Virus record (IMG/VR): IMGVR_UViG_3300028772_000051
Span: 1 to 33,284 of that record
DNA: 33,284 nucleotides
Direction: 5' to 3' (one strand)
Source of the DNA: a virus
In this document: positions 23,154 through 29,632 of the stretch, one piece after another
Layout: each line of letters begins with the position of its first letter
How positions within the stretch are numbered: the stretch's first letter is position 1
Notes under the pieces: model-generated
Seen by the model: only the letters and a program-made list of their open reading frames with translations
What the model was told of the DNA's origin: nothing
Database searches by the model: none
Translations under genes and position numbers: made by a program

Positions 23154-24557
23154 ATGAATGAAGATATAAAATTGATTTACGTTGATTTATTTTGTGGAGC
23201 AGGTGGAACTTCCACAGGAGTTGAAAGTGCAAAAGTAAGAAAAGAACAATGTGCCAAGGTAATCGCTTGTGTCAATCACGATAAAAATGCGATTGCTTCG
23301 CATGAAGAAAACCACCCTGATGCGCTTCACTTCACCGAGGATATAAGAACACTCGACCTATCAAAGCTTATTGCACATGTTCAGTTTATGCGCATTATGT
23401 ACCCAAATGCAAAGCTTGTTCTTTGGGCTTCGTTAGAGTGCACAAACTTCAGTAAGGCAAAAGGTGGACAGTCGAGAGATGCAGACAGTAGAACGCTTGC
23501 AGAACATTTATTCAGGTACATAGAAGCTCTTAATCCTGATTACGTTCATATTGAGAACGTAGAAGAATTTATGAGTTGGGGTGAGTTGGATGATAATGGA
23601 AAACCAGTTAGTAGAAATAATGGAAAAGATTATATCCGATGGATGAAGCAAGTTTGCTCTTATGGATATGATTCAGATTTCAGAATTTTGAACTCAGCAG
23701 ATTTTGGAGCATATACTTCACGCAAGCGATTGTTTATTCAATTCGCAAAATACGGTTTACCTATCAACTGGCCTGAACCTACACATTGCAAAGGTGGATC
23801 GGTTGGAATGTTTGATTTCAAAAAATGGAAGCCAGTAAAAGAAGTACTCGACTTCACGGATGAAGGTGTGTCAATTTTCACACGAAAGAAAGATTTATCC
23901 GAAAAAACGCTAGAACGGATTCATGCGGGACTGATCAAGTTTGTTGCAGGTGGAAAAGACAAATGGATTTTGAAATACAATTCCACTAATGGGAAAACAG
24001 GGAAACATAATCCACCATCTGTAGATGATCCTTGTCCAGTAGTTAGTACACAAGGAAGATTGGGAATTGTAAAGTGTGATTTTCTATCAATATACAATTC
24101 AGGTAATCCGGATCATAGAAATACTTCAATAAATGATCCTTGTGGAGTAGTTACAACGAATAACCGTTTTGCAAAAGTTCAATGTGATTTTTTATCAGCT
24201 TATTATGGAAATGGTGACAATGTTAGTTCTGTGAATAATCCAAGTCCAACCGTAACGACAAAAGACAGATTAGCTTTAGTTTCTCCACGATTCATTGATC
24301 AACAATTTGGACAGTCAAAGCCTGCATCAATTGAAAAACCATGCGGTGCATTAACTGCAAATCCAAAGTACAACCTGGTAACATGTAATCGATTTATTGT
24401 AAATCAGTATTCAGGAGGTGGTCAACATTCAGACGTAAATAATCCGTGTCCTGCTGTTTTATCAACTCCAAAACAAAATCTAGTTACCTTGAAACCGTGG
24501 ATAATGAATACCAACTTAGCAATATTGGCAGCTCGATTGATGAACCATCCAAAGTAA
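23154..24557 (+). CDS. C5-cytosine DNA methyltransferase, N-terminal part (frameshift-truncated)
   Basis: The visible frame has 467 residues. Motif I is VDLFCGAGG (residues 10-18), the catalytic Cys96 is in the motif IV variant LECTNFSKAKGG (instead of PPCQ), the ENV motif is E134-N135-V136, and the motif VIII region reads SRKRLFIQF. From about residue 270 there are repeats of about 34 residues with the pattern 'P(C/S)..V.T..R...V' (for example DPCGVVTTNN, NPSPTVTTKD, KPCGALTANP, NPCPAVLSTP), in the place of the target recognition domain. The frame ends at 24557 in an unrelated ..RLMNHPK tail. The correct continuation is in the -1 frame from about 24518 and carries motifs IX-X. The truncated form lacks motif X and is probably inactive unless the sequence has an error. 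Confidence 0.85.
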   Translation: MNEDIKLIYVDLFCGAGGTSTGVESAKVRKEQCAKVIACVNHDKNAIASHEENHPDALHFTEDIRTLDLSKLIAHVQFMRIMYPNAKLVLWASLECTNFSKAKGGQSRDADSRTLAEHLFRYIEALNPDYVHIENVEEFMSWGELDDNGKPVSRNNGKDYIRWMKQVCSYGYDSDFRILNSADFGAYTSRKRLFIQFAKYGLPINWPEPTHCKGGSVGMFDFKKWKPVKEVLDFTDEGVSIFTRKKDLSEKTLERIHAGLIKFVAGGKDKWILKYNSTNGKTGKHNPPSVDDPCPVVSTQGRLGIVKCDFLSIYNSGNPDHRNTSINDPCGVVTTNNRFAKVQCDFLSAYYGNGDNVSSVNNPSPTVTTKDRLALVSPRFIDQQFGQSKPASIEKPCGALTANPKYNLVTCNRFIVNQYSGGGQHSDVNNPCPAVLSTPKQNLVTLKPWIMNTNLAILAARLMNHPK

Positions 24558-24967
24558 TTACAGCTAATCGTAAATGGCATTACCTGATGAACCCGCAATT
24601 TGGTAACCAGGTTCGCTCGGTTGATGATCCATGTTTCACTTTGATTGCTAGAATGGACAAAATGCCCCCTTATTTCATAGTTGCAGAAGATGGTAAAATG
24701 CAAATTCGAATTGAGAAAGATGATTCTGAATTTACCGTAAAAATCAAAGAATTCATGTCGATTTACGGAATAGTTGACATTAAAATGCGAATGCTGAAAA
24801 TTCCTGAACTCAAAATGATAATGGGATTCCCAAAGGATTACAAGCTTATCGGAACGCAGGCAGAGCAAAAGAAATATATAGGTAATGCAGTAGAGGTAAC
24901 GATGGCAAGAGTCCTTTGTGAAGCAGTAGCAATTAAATTACATCAACAAACAAAAATAGCAGTATGA
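24518..24967 (+). pseudogene. C-terminal part of the C5-cytosine methyltransferase (out of frame)
   Basis: This fragment continues the methyltransferase in the -1 frame. It starts inside a repeat (SNIGSSIDEPSKVITANRKW), includes one more (VRSVDDPCFTLIARMDKMPP), and ends with the conserved motif IX-X region, RMLKIPELKMIMGFPKDYKL and KKYIGNAVEVTMARVLCEAV. The join is clean if one T is added after position 24517 (..NTN-F-SNIG..). A GTG at 24446 opens a slightly longer frame, but its first 25 residues do not resemble the family. The fragment alone cannot be an active enzyme. Its stop overlaps the start of the next gene (ATGA). Confidence 0.75.
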
Positions 24968-25158
24968 AAGCAAAACAGAAACTTGAAGATTACCGTGTTA
25001 CGGTACAACTACAAATTGTAGAAATTGAGGTAAAAGCTACATCAAAGACAGACGCAAAGAAAAAGGCACTTAGTCGCCTTTCAAGAAAAAACCCAGTTAA
25101 ATTAATCCATACAGGATATCCATCAAACAGAAAAGAAATTTATATTGATAAATTATGA
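24964..25158 (+). CDS. Small basic hypothetical protein (64 aa)
   Basis: A lysine-rich 64-residue protein with a probable beta-alpha layout (YRVTVQLQIVEIEVKATSKT, then KKKALSRLSRKNPVKLI). It starts within ATAGCAGTATG, the same pre-start context seen at other genes here, and overlaps the methyltransferase stop by 4 bases. The pattern of two strands around a helix is seen in small phage proteins of unknown role; no family is recognised. Confidence 0.6.
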   Translation: MKAKQKLEDYRVTVQLQIVEIEVKATSKTDAKKKALSRLSRKNPVKLIHTGYPSNRKEIYIDKL

Positions 25159-25379
25159 ACAATCCAAACAGAAAAGACCTGAGACGGTTGAAGTCAATTC
25201 AAGTAATGACAGCAAATTTGCAGTCTGCTTATTCCGGACTGTCGGAAGAAACTCAAACATTCCTACTCGAAGAGTTTGAAGGAGAAACGCAACTTAATCT
25301 TTGTAGATTTGAAGATAATGTTGCAGAGACTATCAGAGAATTGAAAAAGCCAGTTGAAAAAGTAAAAAAGGAGAAATAA
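25155..25379 (+). CDS. Small hypothetical protein (74 aa)
   Basis: The 74-residue acidic protein overlaps the previous stop by 4 bases (ATGA). It is mainly helical, beginning MNNPNRKDLRRLKSIQVMTA, with a region LSEETQTFLLEEFEGETQ and a basic tail (KKPVEKVKKEK). I recognise no family; the coupling suggests it works with or is co-regulated with the preceding gene. Confidence 0.55.
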   Translation: MNNPNRKDLRRLKSIQVMTANLQSAYSGLSEETQTFLLEEFEGETQLNLCRFEDNVAETIRELKKPVEKVKKEK

Positions 25380-25383
25380 AAGT

Positions 25384-25771
25384 ATGGAAAATCAAGAATT
25401 TAAACCAACAATCAAGCAGCTTGATAATATGGCACATGCATTAGGAATTACGTTATATGATGCATTGGTTAACCCAAGAAAGGAATACAAATCACTACCT
25501 AGTTCGTTTTATAGAAACTACTTTCAAGTAGCTGATGACGAAAAATGGAATGTATTGTGCGATAATGGATATGCATGCAGTTGCATTGGATGGTCAAGGG
25601 TATTGTTACGGTGATAGAGTTAGAATACTAAGCATGGTCGGTAATGACGTTGAGTGTATAACTGAATTCTACAAGTACAGTGAAAATGATACTCGTATGG
25701 ATTGGAAAGAAGGGCGAAAATATCATTGTAAAGTTTCGGACTTATGGCCGGACGTTTATCATCAGGATTAA
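25384..25771 (+). pseudogene. Hypothetical protein broken by a 4-bp tandem duplication
   Basis: The first frame (25384-25614) encodes MENQEFKPTIKQLDNMAHAL.. through ..CDNGYAC. The second, out of frame (about 25579-25771), continues with VALDGQGYCYGDRVRILSMV and ends in WPDVYHQD. The junction contains ATGCATGCA (25571-25579); removing one ATGC unit restores a single frame reading ..CDNGYAVALDGQGYCYGDRV... The combined product would be about 128 residues with a C-terminal beta-rich part (GDRVRILSMVGNDVEC resembles an SH3-like barrel). Family not recognised. The break could be a real mutation or an assembly artefact. Confidence 0.65.
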
Positions 25772-25781
25772 ATGAATTTTA

Positions 25782-25789
25782 TATCTTTG
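25782..25789 (+). promoter_or_regulatory. Host-type promoter (-7 box) of the 25806 gene
   Basis: TATATCTTTG contains TATCTTTG at 25782-25789, a full match to TAnnTTTG, 17 bases before the ATG. The same decamer precedes the minus-strand lipoprotein gene. A TTT at 25755-25757 is too far away to be a good -33 box. Confidence 0.65.
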
Positions 25790-25805
25790 TAAAAAATTAA
25801 ATTAT

Positions 25806-26201
25806 ATGATACCAACAGAATTATTCCCAAAATACTGGATTTCATTATGTTCAGATTACCCTTACAATAGTGCTGATATTGGAATATTGATTGAGATTCT
25901 ATACAAATTAAAAAACAAAATAGTTCCAAAAGAGGATGAGTGTAGGCAAACTATTGAGCATGCAAAGTCTCATAATTTAAGCTTAATAGATTCAGCATAT
26001 ACATTATTCACTACCCCAACAAGTAAAATAATAAACTTAAATTTGCGTACTCCAAATGAGCAGGCAAAAGAGTTAATTGATAAGCTCGGAAAAGATGGAG
26101 CATTGCGACAATGTTTTGGAGAATGGAATAATACAGACACTTTGGAAGAAGAGAAATTTTGGAATGAGGTTGAAGAAATTATACGCTCTGAAATGCGTTA
26201 A
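25806..26201 (+). CDS. Hypothetical protein beside attP (131 aa), own promoter
   Basis: The product is soluble, without signal peptide or membrane segment, and starts MIPTELFPKYWISLCSDYPY. It contains helical stretches (ELIDKLGKDGALRQCFGEWN) and an acidic C-terminus. I recognise no family. Unlike its neighbours it has its own host-like TATATCTTTG promoter, its base composition is similar to the rest, and it sits between the methyltransferase operon and the attachment region. In many temperate phages this place holds genes expressed in the lysogen, such as exclusion or defence genes. That is an inference from location and promoter only. Confidence 0.6.
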   Translation: MIPTELFPKYWISLCSDYPYNSADIGILIEILYKLKNKIVPKEDECRQTIEHAKSHNLSLIDSAYTLFTTPTSKIINLNLRTPNEQAKELIDKLGKDGALRQCFGEWNNTDTLEEEKFWNEVEEIIRSEMR

Positions 26202-26218
26202 AATAGCTAGGATTTCAA

Positions 26219-26461
26219 CAGATGGACATTTGGTGGACAAAAACACACCATTAAAAAAAGCTAATCGCTCGTTATGAGCCGATTAGCTTTTTGTTTTGTG
26301 ACCCAGGAGGGGACTGATGGTTGAAATAGCATGATTTTGGATAGTATTTCAAAATGTTCAAGAACCTCTGATTCACTGTGCAAAGATAATAAAAATGTTT
26401 AAATAGGTTCATGTTGGTTCAAGTTAATTTACATCAGGTGGACAATTCGTGGACAAAAACA
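26219..26461 (+). other. Probable phage attachment region (attP) with paired integrase arm sites
   Basis: Two 27-bp direct repeats with 24 identical bases lie at 26219-26245 and 26435-26461. Each contains two TGGACA half-sites 11 bases apart (26223, 26234 and 26439, 26450). Between them TGTGACCCAGGAGGGGA (26297-26313) reads, on the minus strand, TCCCCTCCTGGGTCACA, like the 3' T-stem/acceptor end of a tRNA gene. Two flanking arm-type sites around a central core, next to the integrase, is the normal attP layout. An inverted repeat TTGAAATA/TATTTCAA lies at 26321-26352. The tRNA identity of the core is not certain. Confidence 0.55.
26255..26292. terminator. Bidirectional terminator beside the attP core
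   Basis: AAAAAGCTAATCG (26255-26267) pairs with CGATTAGCTTTTT (26280-26292), with an inner CTC/GAG pair and a short loop. It ends the 25806 transcript. On the minus strand it follows directly after the tRNA-end-like core, so after integration it could serve as the terminator for the rebuilt host tRNA gene. Confidence 0.8.
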
Positions 26462-26462
26462 T

Positions 26463-26470
26463 TATCTTTG
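26463..26470 (+). promoter_or_regulatory. Integrase promoter (-7 box TATCTTTG)
   Basis: TATCTTTG (26463-26470) matches the Bacteroidetes -7 consensus and lies 19 bases before the integrase ATG. It begins 1 base after the right arm-type repeat (ending at 26461), so integrase bound there would be expected to block its own promoter. Confidence 0.6.
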
Positions 26471-26489
26471 CATTAATAAACAAAGTAGC

Positions 26490-27812
26490 ATGGCAACAAT
26501 AACATTAAGTCTATCAAAGAAATGTAATGAAATTGGAAAATCTGAAATAATGTTGAGATTTTCCATCAGTAAAGTTCAAAGATACAGAATAAAATCAAAT
26601 TTATTCGTGTCGGCCAGTCGTTGGTCAAAGAAGAATGAAATATCTATTCCTAAGATTGAAACAGAAGAACGCCAACAGCTCGTTTCATTAGCTTCTAGGT
26701 TCGATAATTTGAAAGTACATATATTCAAATGTTTTGAAAATTCAGACAAATCACAAGTTACTAAAGAATGGTTATTTGAATGTGTTGATAGATTTCATTT
26801 CCCTGAAAAATATATTGAAGTGATCCATGAGCCAACGTTCTTTGATGTCGTGGACGAATTTCTATCAAAACGTAAATTATCTGCCGGAAGACTTCGTTCG
26901 ATAAATGTTGTATTCCGATCATTGAAGCGTTACCAATTGTATAAGCAAAAAACGAATGAATTGTTCATTTTAGATTTGAAAAATATAGATGAAAATATAC
27001 TTGCTGACATTGAAAAATTTTTCAAGGATGAACCGACTGTTTTTGCCAAGTACCCGGACATTTACAAAATTGTAAAAGAGTCAAGAAATCCTGAGCCAAG
27101 AGGACAGAACACGGTGAATGATATGTTGGTTAAGCTAAGAACGTTTTTTATTTGGTGCACCGATAATGAGAAGATTGATTCAAATCCGTTTAAGAAGTTC
27201 CCAGTATCAGAGTGTATTTATGGAACTCCGTACTATATTAAGATAAGCGAAAGAAATCAGCTTTATGCAAAGAACATGAAAAAGTTACCATCGCTAGCGG
27301 TACAAAGAGATATTTTTGTGTTGCAGTGTCTTATTGGTTGCCGTGTTGGTGATTATTACAAAATGAAGATGTCAAACATAATGGATGGTGCCATTGAGTA
27401 TATTGCCGGAAAAACAAAAGATGGTAATCCGATTACTGTACGTGTTCCTCTCAATTCCATTGCGCTTGAAATTATCGAGCGTTATAAGGATGCTAATAGA
27501 GAATCACTAATGCCATTTATCAGCGAACAGAAATACAATGAAGCTATCAAAGAAATGTTCACGTTTGCAAAACTGAATAGAATGGTAACGGTTCTTAATC
27601 CTACCACAAGGGAAGAGGAAAAAAAACCGTTAGATAAAATAGCATCCTCGCACCTGGCACGAAGATCATTTATAGGAAATTTGTACAAGCAAGTCAAGGA
27701 CCCAAATTTAGTAGGATCATTATCCGGCCATAAAGAAGGAAGCAAAGCATTTGCCCGTTACCGAGACATTGACGAAGAAATCAAGACTGACTTGGTGAAT
27801 CTACTTCTGTAG
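26490..27812 (+). CDS. int: Tyrosine-type phage integrase
   Basis: The 440-residue protein has the Bacteroidetes layout: an N-terminal arm-DNA-binding region (about residues 1-80), a SAM-like core-binding domain (about 105-215) and a C-terminal catalytic domain. Catalytic residues are visible: R285 (in GCRVGD), H388 and R391 (in SHLARRSF), H414 (in SGHKEGS) and the nucleophile Y424 (in FARYRDI). It catalyses site-specific recombination between attP and a host attB. It sits immediately downstream of the attP-like region, with a TATCTTTG promoter and AAAGTAGC just before the ATG. Its last 32 bases overlap, tail to tail, the end of the minus-strand HTH gene at 27781. Confidence 0.93.
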   Translation: MATITLSLSKKCNEIGKSEIMLRFSISKVQRYRIKSNLFVSASRWSKKNEISIPKIETEERQQLVSLASRFDNLKVHIFKCFENSDKSQVTKEWLFECVDRFHFPEKYIEVIHEPTFFDVVDEFLSKRKLSAGRLRSINVVFRSLKRYQLYKQKTNELFILDLKNIDENILADIEKFFKDEPTVFAKYPDIYKIVKESRNPEPRGQNTVNDMLVKLRTFFIWCTDNEKIDSNPFKKFPVSECIYGTPYYIKISERNQLYAKNMKKLPSLAVQRDIFVLQCLIGCRVGDYYKMKMSNIMDGAIEYIAGKTKDGNPITVRVPLNSIALEIIERYKDANRESLMPFISEQKYNEAIKEMFTFAKLNRMVTVLNPTTREEEKKPLDKIASSHLARRSFIGNLYKQVKDPNLVGSLSGHKEGSKAFARYRDIDEEIKTDLVNLLL

Positions 27813-28122
27813 TTTCTTTTCTGTTGTAGCCAACGTTTTTGTGAACTACTTTTTGAAACTTTGGATTTTCAACACCGAACATCCAACCCTTTCCAGTCAT
27901 TAGCCACTCTGCAGAAACGCCAAAGTCTGCTATAAGATGGGAAGCCCAAATAAGTTGGAACATGTCTGATTTTGGGTCTTTGCGAACGTTGTTCAATGTC
28001 CAACGATTAATGTCGTACTTGTCAGTGAAAGATTTTACACCTCTCAATTGTCTGTTTGAAATTAGTACATCCAATGCTTCATAGAAGCGATTAATGATTT
28101 TGACACTTTCAGGATTATTCAT
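27781..28122 (-). CDS. CI-like repressor-type HTH protein (113 aa)
   Basis: I chose the ATG at 28122, which overlaps the previous gene's stop (ATGAATAA), over the longer frame from 28170, which would overlap that gene by 56 bases. The protein has a helix-turn-helix region with KSFTDKYDINRWTLNNVRKD and then the repressor-like motif FGVSAEWLMTGKGWMFG, as in CI/phage repressor N-terminal domains ('..WLLTGKG'). The C-terminal part is short and Lys-rich, without the LexA-type protease domain. It is probably a DNA-binding regulator in the immunity operon. The gene ends inside the integrase gene on the opposite strand. Confidence 0.75.
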   Translation of the reverse strand: MNNPESVKIINRFYEALDVLISNRQLRGVKSFTDKYDINRWTLNNVRKDPKSDMFQLIWASHLIADFGVSAEWLMTGKGWMFGVENPKFQKVVHKNVGYNRKETTEVDSPSQS

Positions 28123-28321
28123 GGCTAACTGCTGTTTGAAGTAAATATAATTCCTCAATGTATTCTCCAAGGTTCATATCCTCTTTGCCATCTTTTACAA
28201 ATGACTTGTCAAGTTCAATTTTTGCTGCTTGAATTTCTGTAGCAAATTGTCCTGCAGTAATATTGTTGGCTACTGCTTGTTTGTAAAGTAATAACAGTTT
28301 TTCTAGTTGTTCTGTTTTCAT
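28115..28321 (-). CDS. Small helical hypothetical protein (68 aa)
   Basis: The protein begins MKTEQLEKLLLLYKQAVANN and is predicted almost entirely helical, with a leucine-rich N-terminus. It lies between the zinc-ribbon gene and the HTH gene in the minus-strand immunity operon, 11 bases after the zinc-ribbon stop, and overlaps the next start (ATGAATAA). It could be a small partner or antirepressor of a regulator, but no family is recognised. Confidence 0.6.
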   Translation of the reverse strand: MKTEQLEKLLLLYKQAVANNITAGQFATEIQAAKIELDKSFVKDGKEDMNLGEYIEELYLLQTAVSHE

Positions 28322-28332
28322 ATTCGTTGTTG

Positions 28333-28869
28333 TTAACTGTATATTATATATGAAAGTATTGATCCGACTGCAATAAATATCACCAATATGCCGGCACAGC
28401 CTGATTTTTTCGCTGATATTATATTGTGCTTTGCTTTGATAAATTCGACTTTTGATTTAGCTGTTTGTAAATCAACGTTCTTTTTATCGCGATATAATTT
28501 GATTGCATCAATAATATCACCTTTTTGAATGATTGGAATGAGAAGTTCTTCAATATCTTCGTCAGCCGAACTTATAGTAAGAGCTTCACCTGCTTTGAAC
28601 TTGTTCCCACACTTAAGACATGTTATTGATACATCTTTGCTGCCGATTGTTCCGGCTAACACTCCTACTCCACCTGTAAGCAATGCTCCTGCCAGTGCCT
28701 TACTTCCGCTAAATCCTTTTTGTTCTGAGTGAAGTTCTTTTGAATAGCATTTTGGACAGCATAAGTATTCCTCTTGAATTTTTGTAGCTATTGGGTTACC
28801 GCAGTGAGGACATGATACAGCTTTGTCGCTTACCTCTTTCCCGCATTCTGTGCAATTAATTAATGCCAT
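28333..28869 (-). CDS. Zinc-ribbon protein with membrane anchor and L7/L12-like motif
   Basis: The 178-residue protein begins with a zinc ribbon (CTECGKEVSDKAVSCPHCG), followed by a second CxxC pair (CCPKC) and a third (CLKC) around residue 85, so two metal sites are likely. A glycine-rich hydrophobic stretch (GSKALAGALLTGGVGVLAGT) lies between them. Near residue 120-145 is DIIDAIKLYRDKKNVDLQTAKSKVEF (only part quoted: DAIKLYRDKKNVDL), resembling the ribosomal L7/L12 C-terminal motif. The last 25 residues are a membrane segment (AGILVIFIAVGSILSYII). Such proteins are scattered in bacterial genomes with unknown role; one in a phage immunity operon could act in exclusion or stress sensing, which is speculative. 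Confidence 0.7.
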   Translation of the reverse strand: MALINCTECGKEVSDKAVSCPHCGNPIATKIQEEYLCCPKCYSKELHSEQKGFSGSKALAGALLTGGVGVLAGTIGSKDVSITCLKCGNKFKAGEALTISSADEDIEELLIPIIQKGDIIDAIKLYRDKKNVDLQTAKSKVEFIKAKHNIISAKKSGCAGILVIFIAVGSILSYIIYS

Positions 28870-28870
28870 G

Positions 28871-29215
28871 TTATTTGTTTAATGAGTTTTCTATGAGTGT
28901 AATAAGTCTGTCAATTTGCTGATCCTTTCGTTCCAGGCTATCGGCTTGTTTTTTCATTATCTCAAAAGCAATTTGAAGTTCATTTTTATGACCACCATAA
29001 TGTGGGTGTTCATCAGATACAATTCCACTTTCTGTGTAATATCTCATTATGTTCTCTTTTCCGTATTTGTCAATTAAAATATTTAATTGCTCTTCGGTCA
29101 GGTCTTTTCCGTCATTTTCAATCGCAGATATATTCGGCTGTTTACAACCTAACAGTATCGCTGCATCTTTTTGTGTTATACGATGCTCTTTTCGCAAACT
29201 TTGTAAATCAAACAT
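28871..29215 (-). CDS. XRE-family HTH regulator, probable phage repressor
   Basis: The 114-residue protein has a Cro/CI-type HTH: LRKEHRITQKDAAILLGCKQ, then PNISAIENDGKDLTEEQLN. A linker with HPHY and a coiled-coil C-terminus (QADSLERKDQQIDRLITLIE) probably dimerises it. It is the first gene of the leftward operon and is divergent from the Cro-like gene at 29393, the classical arrangement of a lysogeny switch. The palindromes at 29281-29322 are its likely operators. It lacks a LexA-type self-cleavage domain, so induction would have to use another mechanism. Confidence 0.8.
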   Translation of the reverse strand: MFDLQSLRKEHRITQKDAAILLGCKQPNISAIENDGKDLTEEQLNILIDKYGKENIMRYYTESGIVSDEHPHYGGHKNELQIAFEIMKKQADSLERKDQQIDRLITLIENSLNK

Positions 29216-29280
29216 GTATCTATTTTTAATTAAAATAAATATGTATATATGTGAATAAACATTAATTATGCAACAATATC

Positions 29281-29322
29281 ATCAATATATCATTGATATA
29301 TCAATTATATTCGATACTTTTA
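29281..29322 (+). promoter_or_regulatory. Early rightward promoter with overlapping palindromic operator
   Basis: ATTGATATATCAAT (29292-29305) is a perfect 14-bp palindrome, and the neighbouring ATCAAT/ATTGAT pair (29281-29297) forms a second, overlapping dyad. A TTG at 29293-29295 lies exactly 19 bases before TACTTTTA (29315-29322), which suits a -33/-7 pair for the Cro-like operon. A repressor bound to the palindrome would cover the -33 box. An ACCACT/AGTGGT inverted repeat lies further downstream in the leader. Confidence 0.6.
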
Positions 29323-29392
29323 CACTATAATATAAAACCACTAAACAAAAGTAGTAAAAAGTGGTATATCGACACACATAAATTAAAATTAT

Positions 29393-29632
29393 ATGGAAAA
29401 TATGACATCCGAAAGTCAATCGAAAATCGATTTAAAGACTTTTTACAAGAATCTGCCAAGGGCAGTAGCTCCAAAAACTGATTTTGTTGAACGTGTTGCA
29501 CTTCAGTGTAATGTAAATGAGCAAACAGTTAGAACATGGGTTGCAGGGACTAATAAACCAAGCGATCCTGCATATATCGAAATATTGGTAAAAGAAACCG
29601 GCATTGCTGCCGAAAATCTATTTGAAAAATGA
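29393..29632 (+). CDS. Cro-like HTH protein (79 aa)
   Basis: The protein has a compact HTH: residues 25-50 include KTDFVERVALQCNVNEQTVR followed by TWVAGTNKPSDPAYIEILVK. It is divergent from the XRE repressor gene, with the operators between them, so a Cro-like or early regulator role is likely. An internal ATG at 29402 (MTSESQ) is also possible. It overlaps the next gene by 4 bases (ATGA). Confidence 0.75.
   Translation: MENMTSESQSKIDLKTFYKNLPRAVAPKTDFVERVALQCNVNEQTVRTWVAGTNKPSDPAYIEILVKETGIAAENLFEK

Noticed and set aside
24446-24517. GTG at 24446 as start of an independent gene
   Set aside because: The first 25 residues have no resemblance to the family, while the part after 24518 is the missing end of the methyltransferase.
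26297-26313. Complete tRNA gene on the minus strand
   Set aside because: Only the last part of the T-stem/acceptor is recognisable; no anticodon arm or 5' half can be found, so it is at most an attP core.
29293-29481. Short open frame starting in the early promoter region
   Set aside because: Begins within the operator/-33 region and is out of frame with the convincing HTH gene at 29393.
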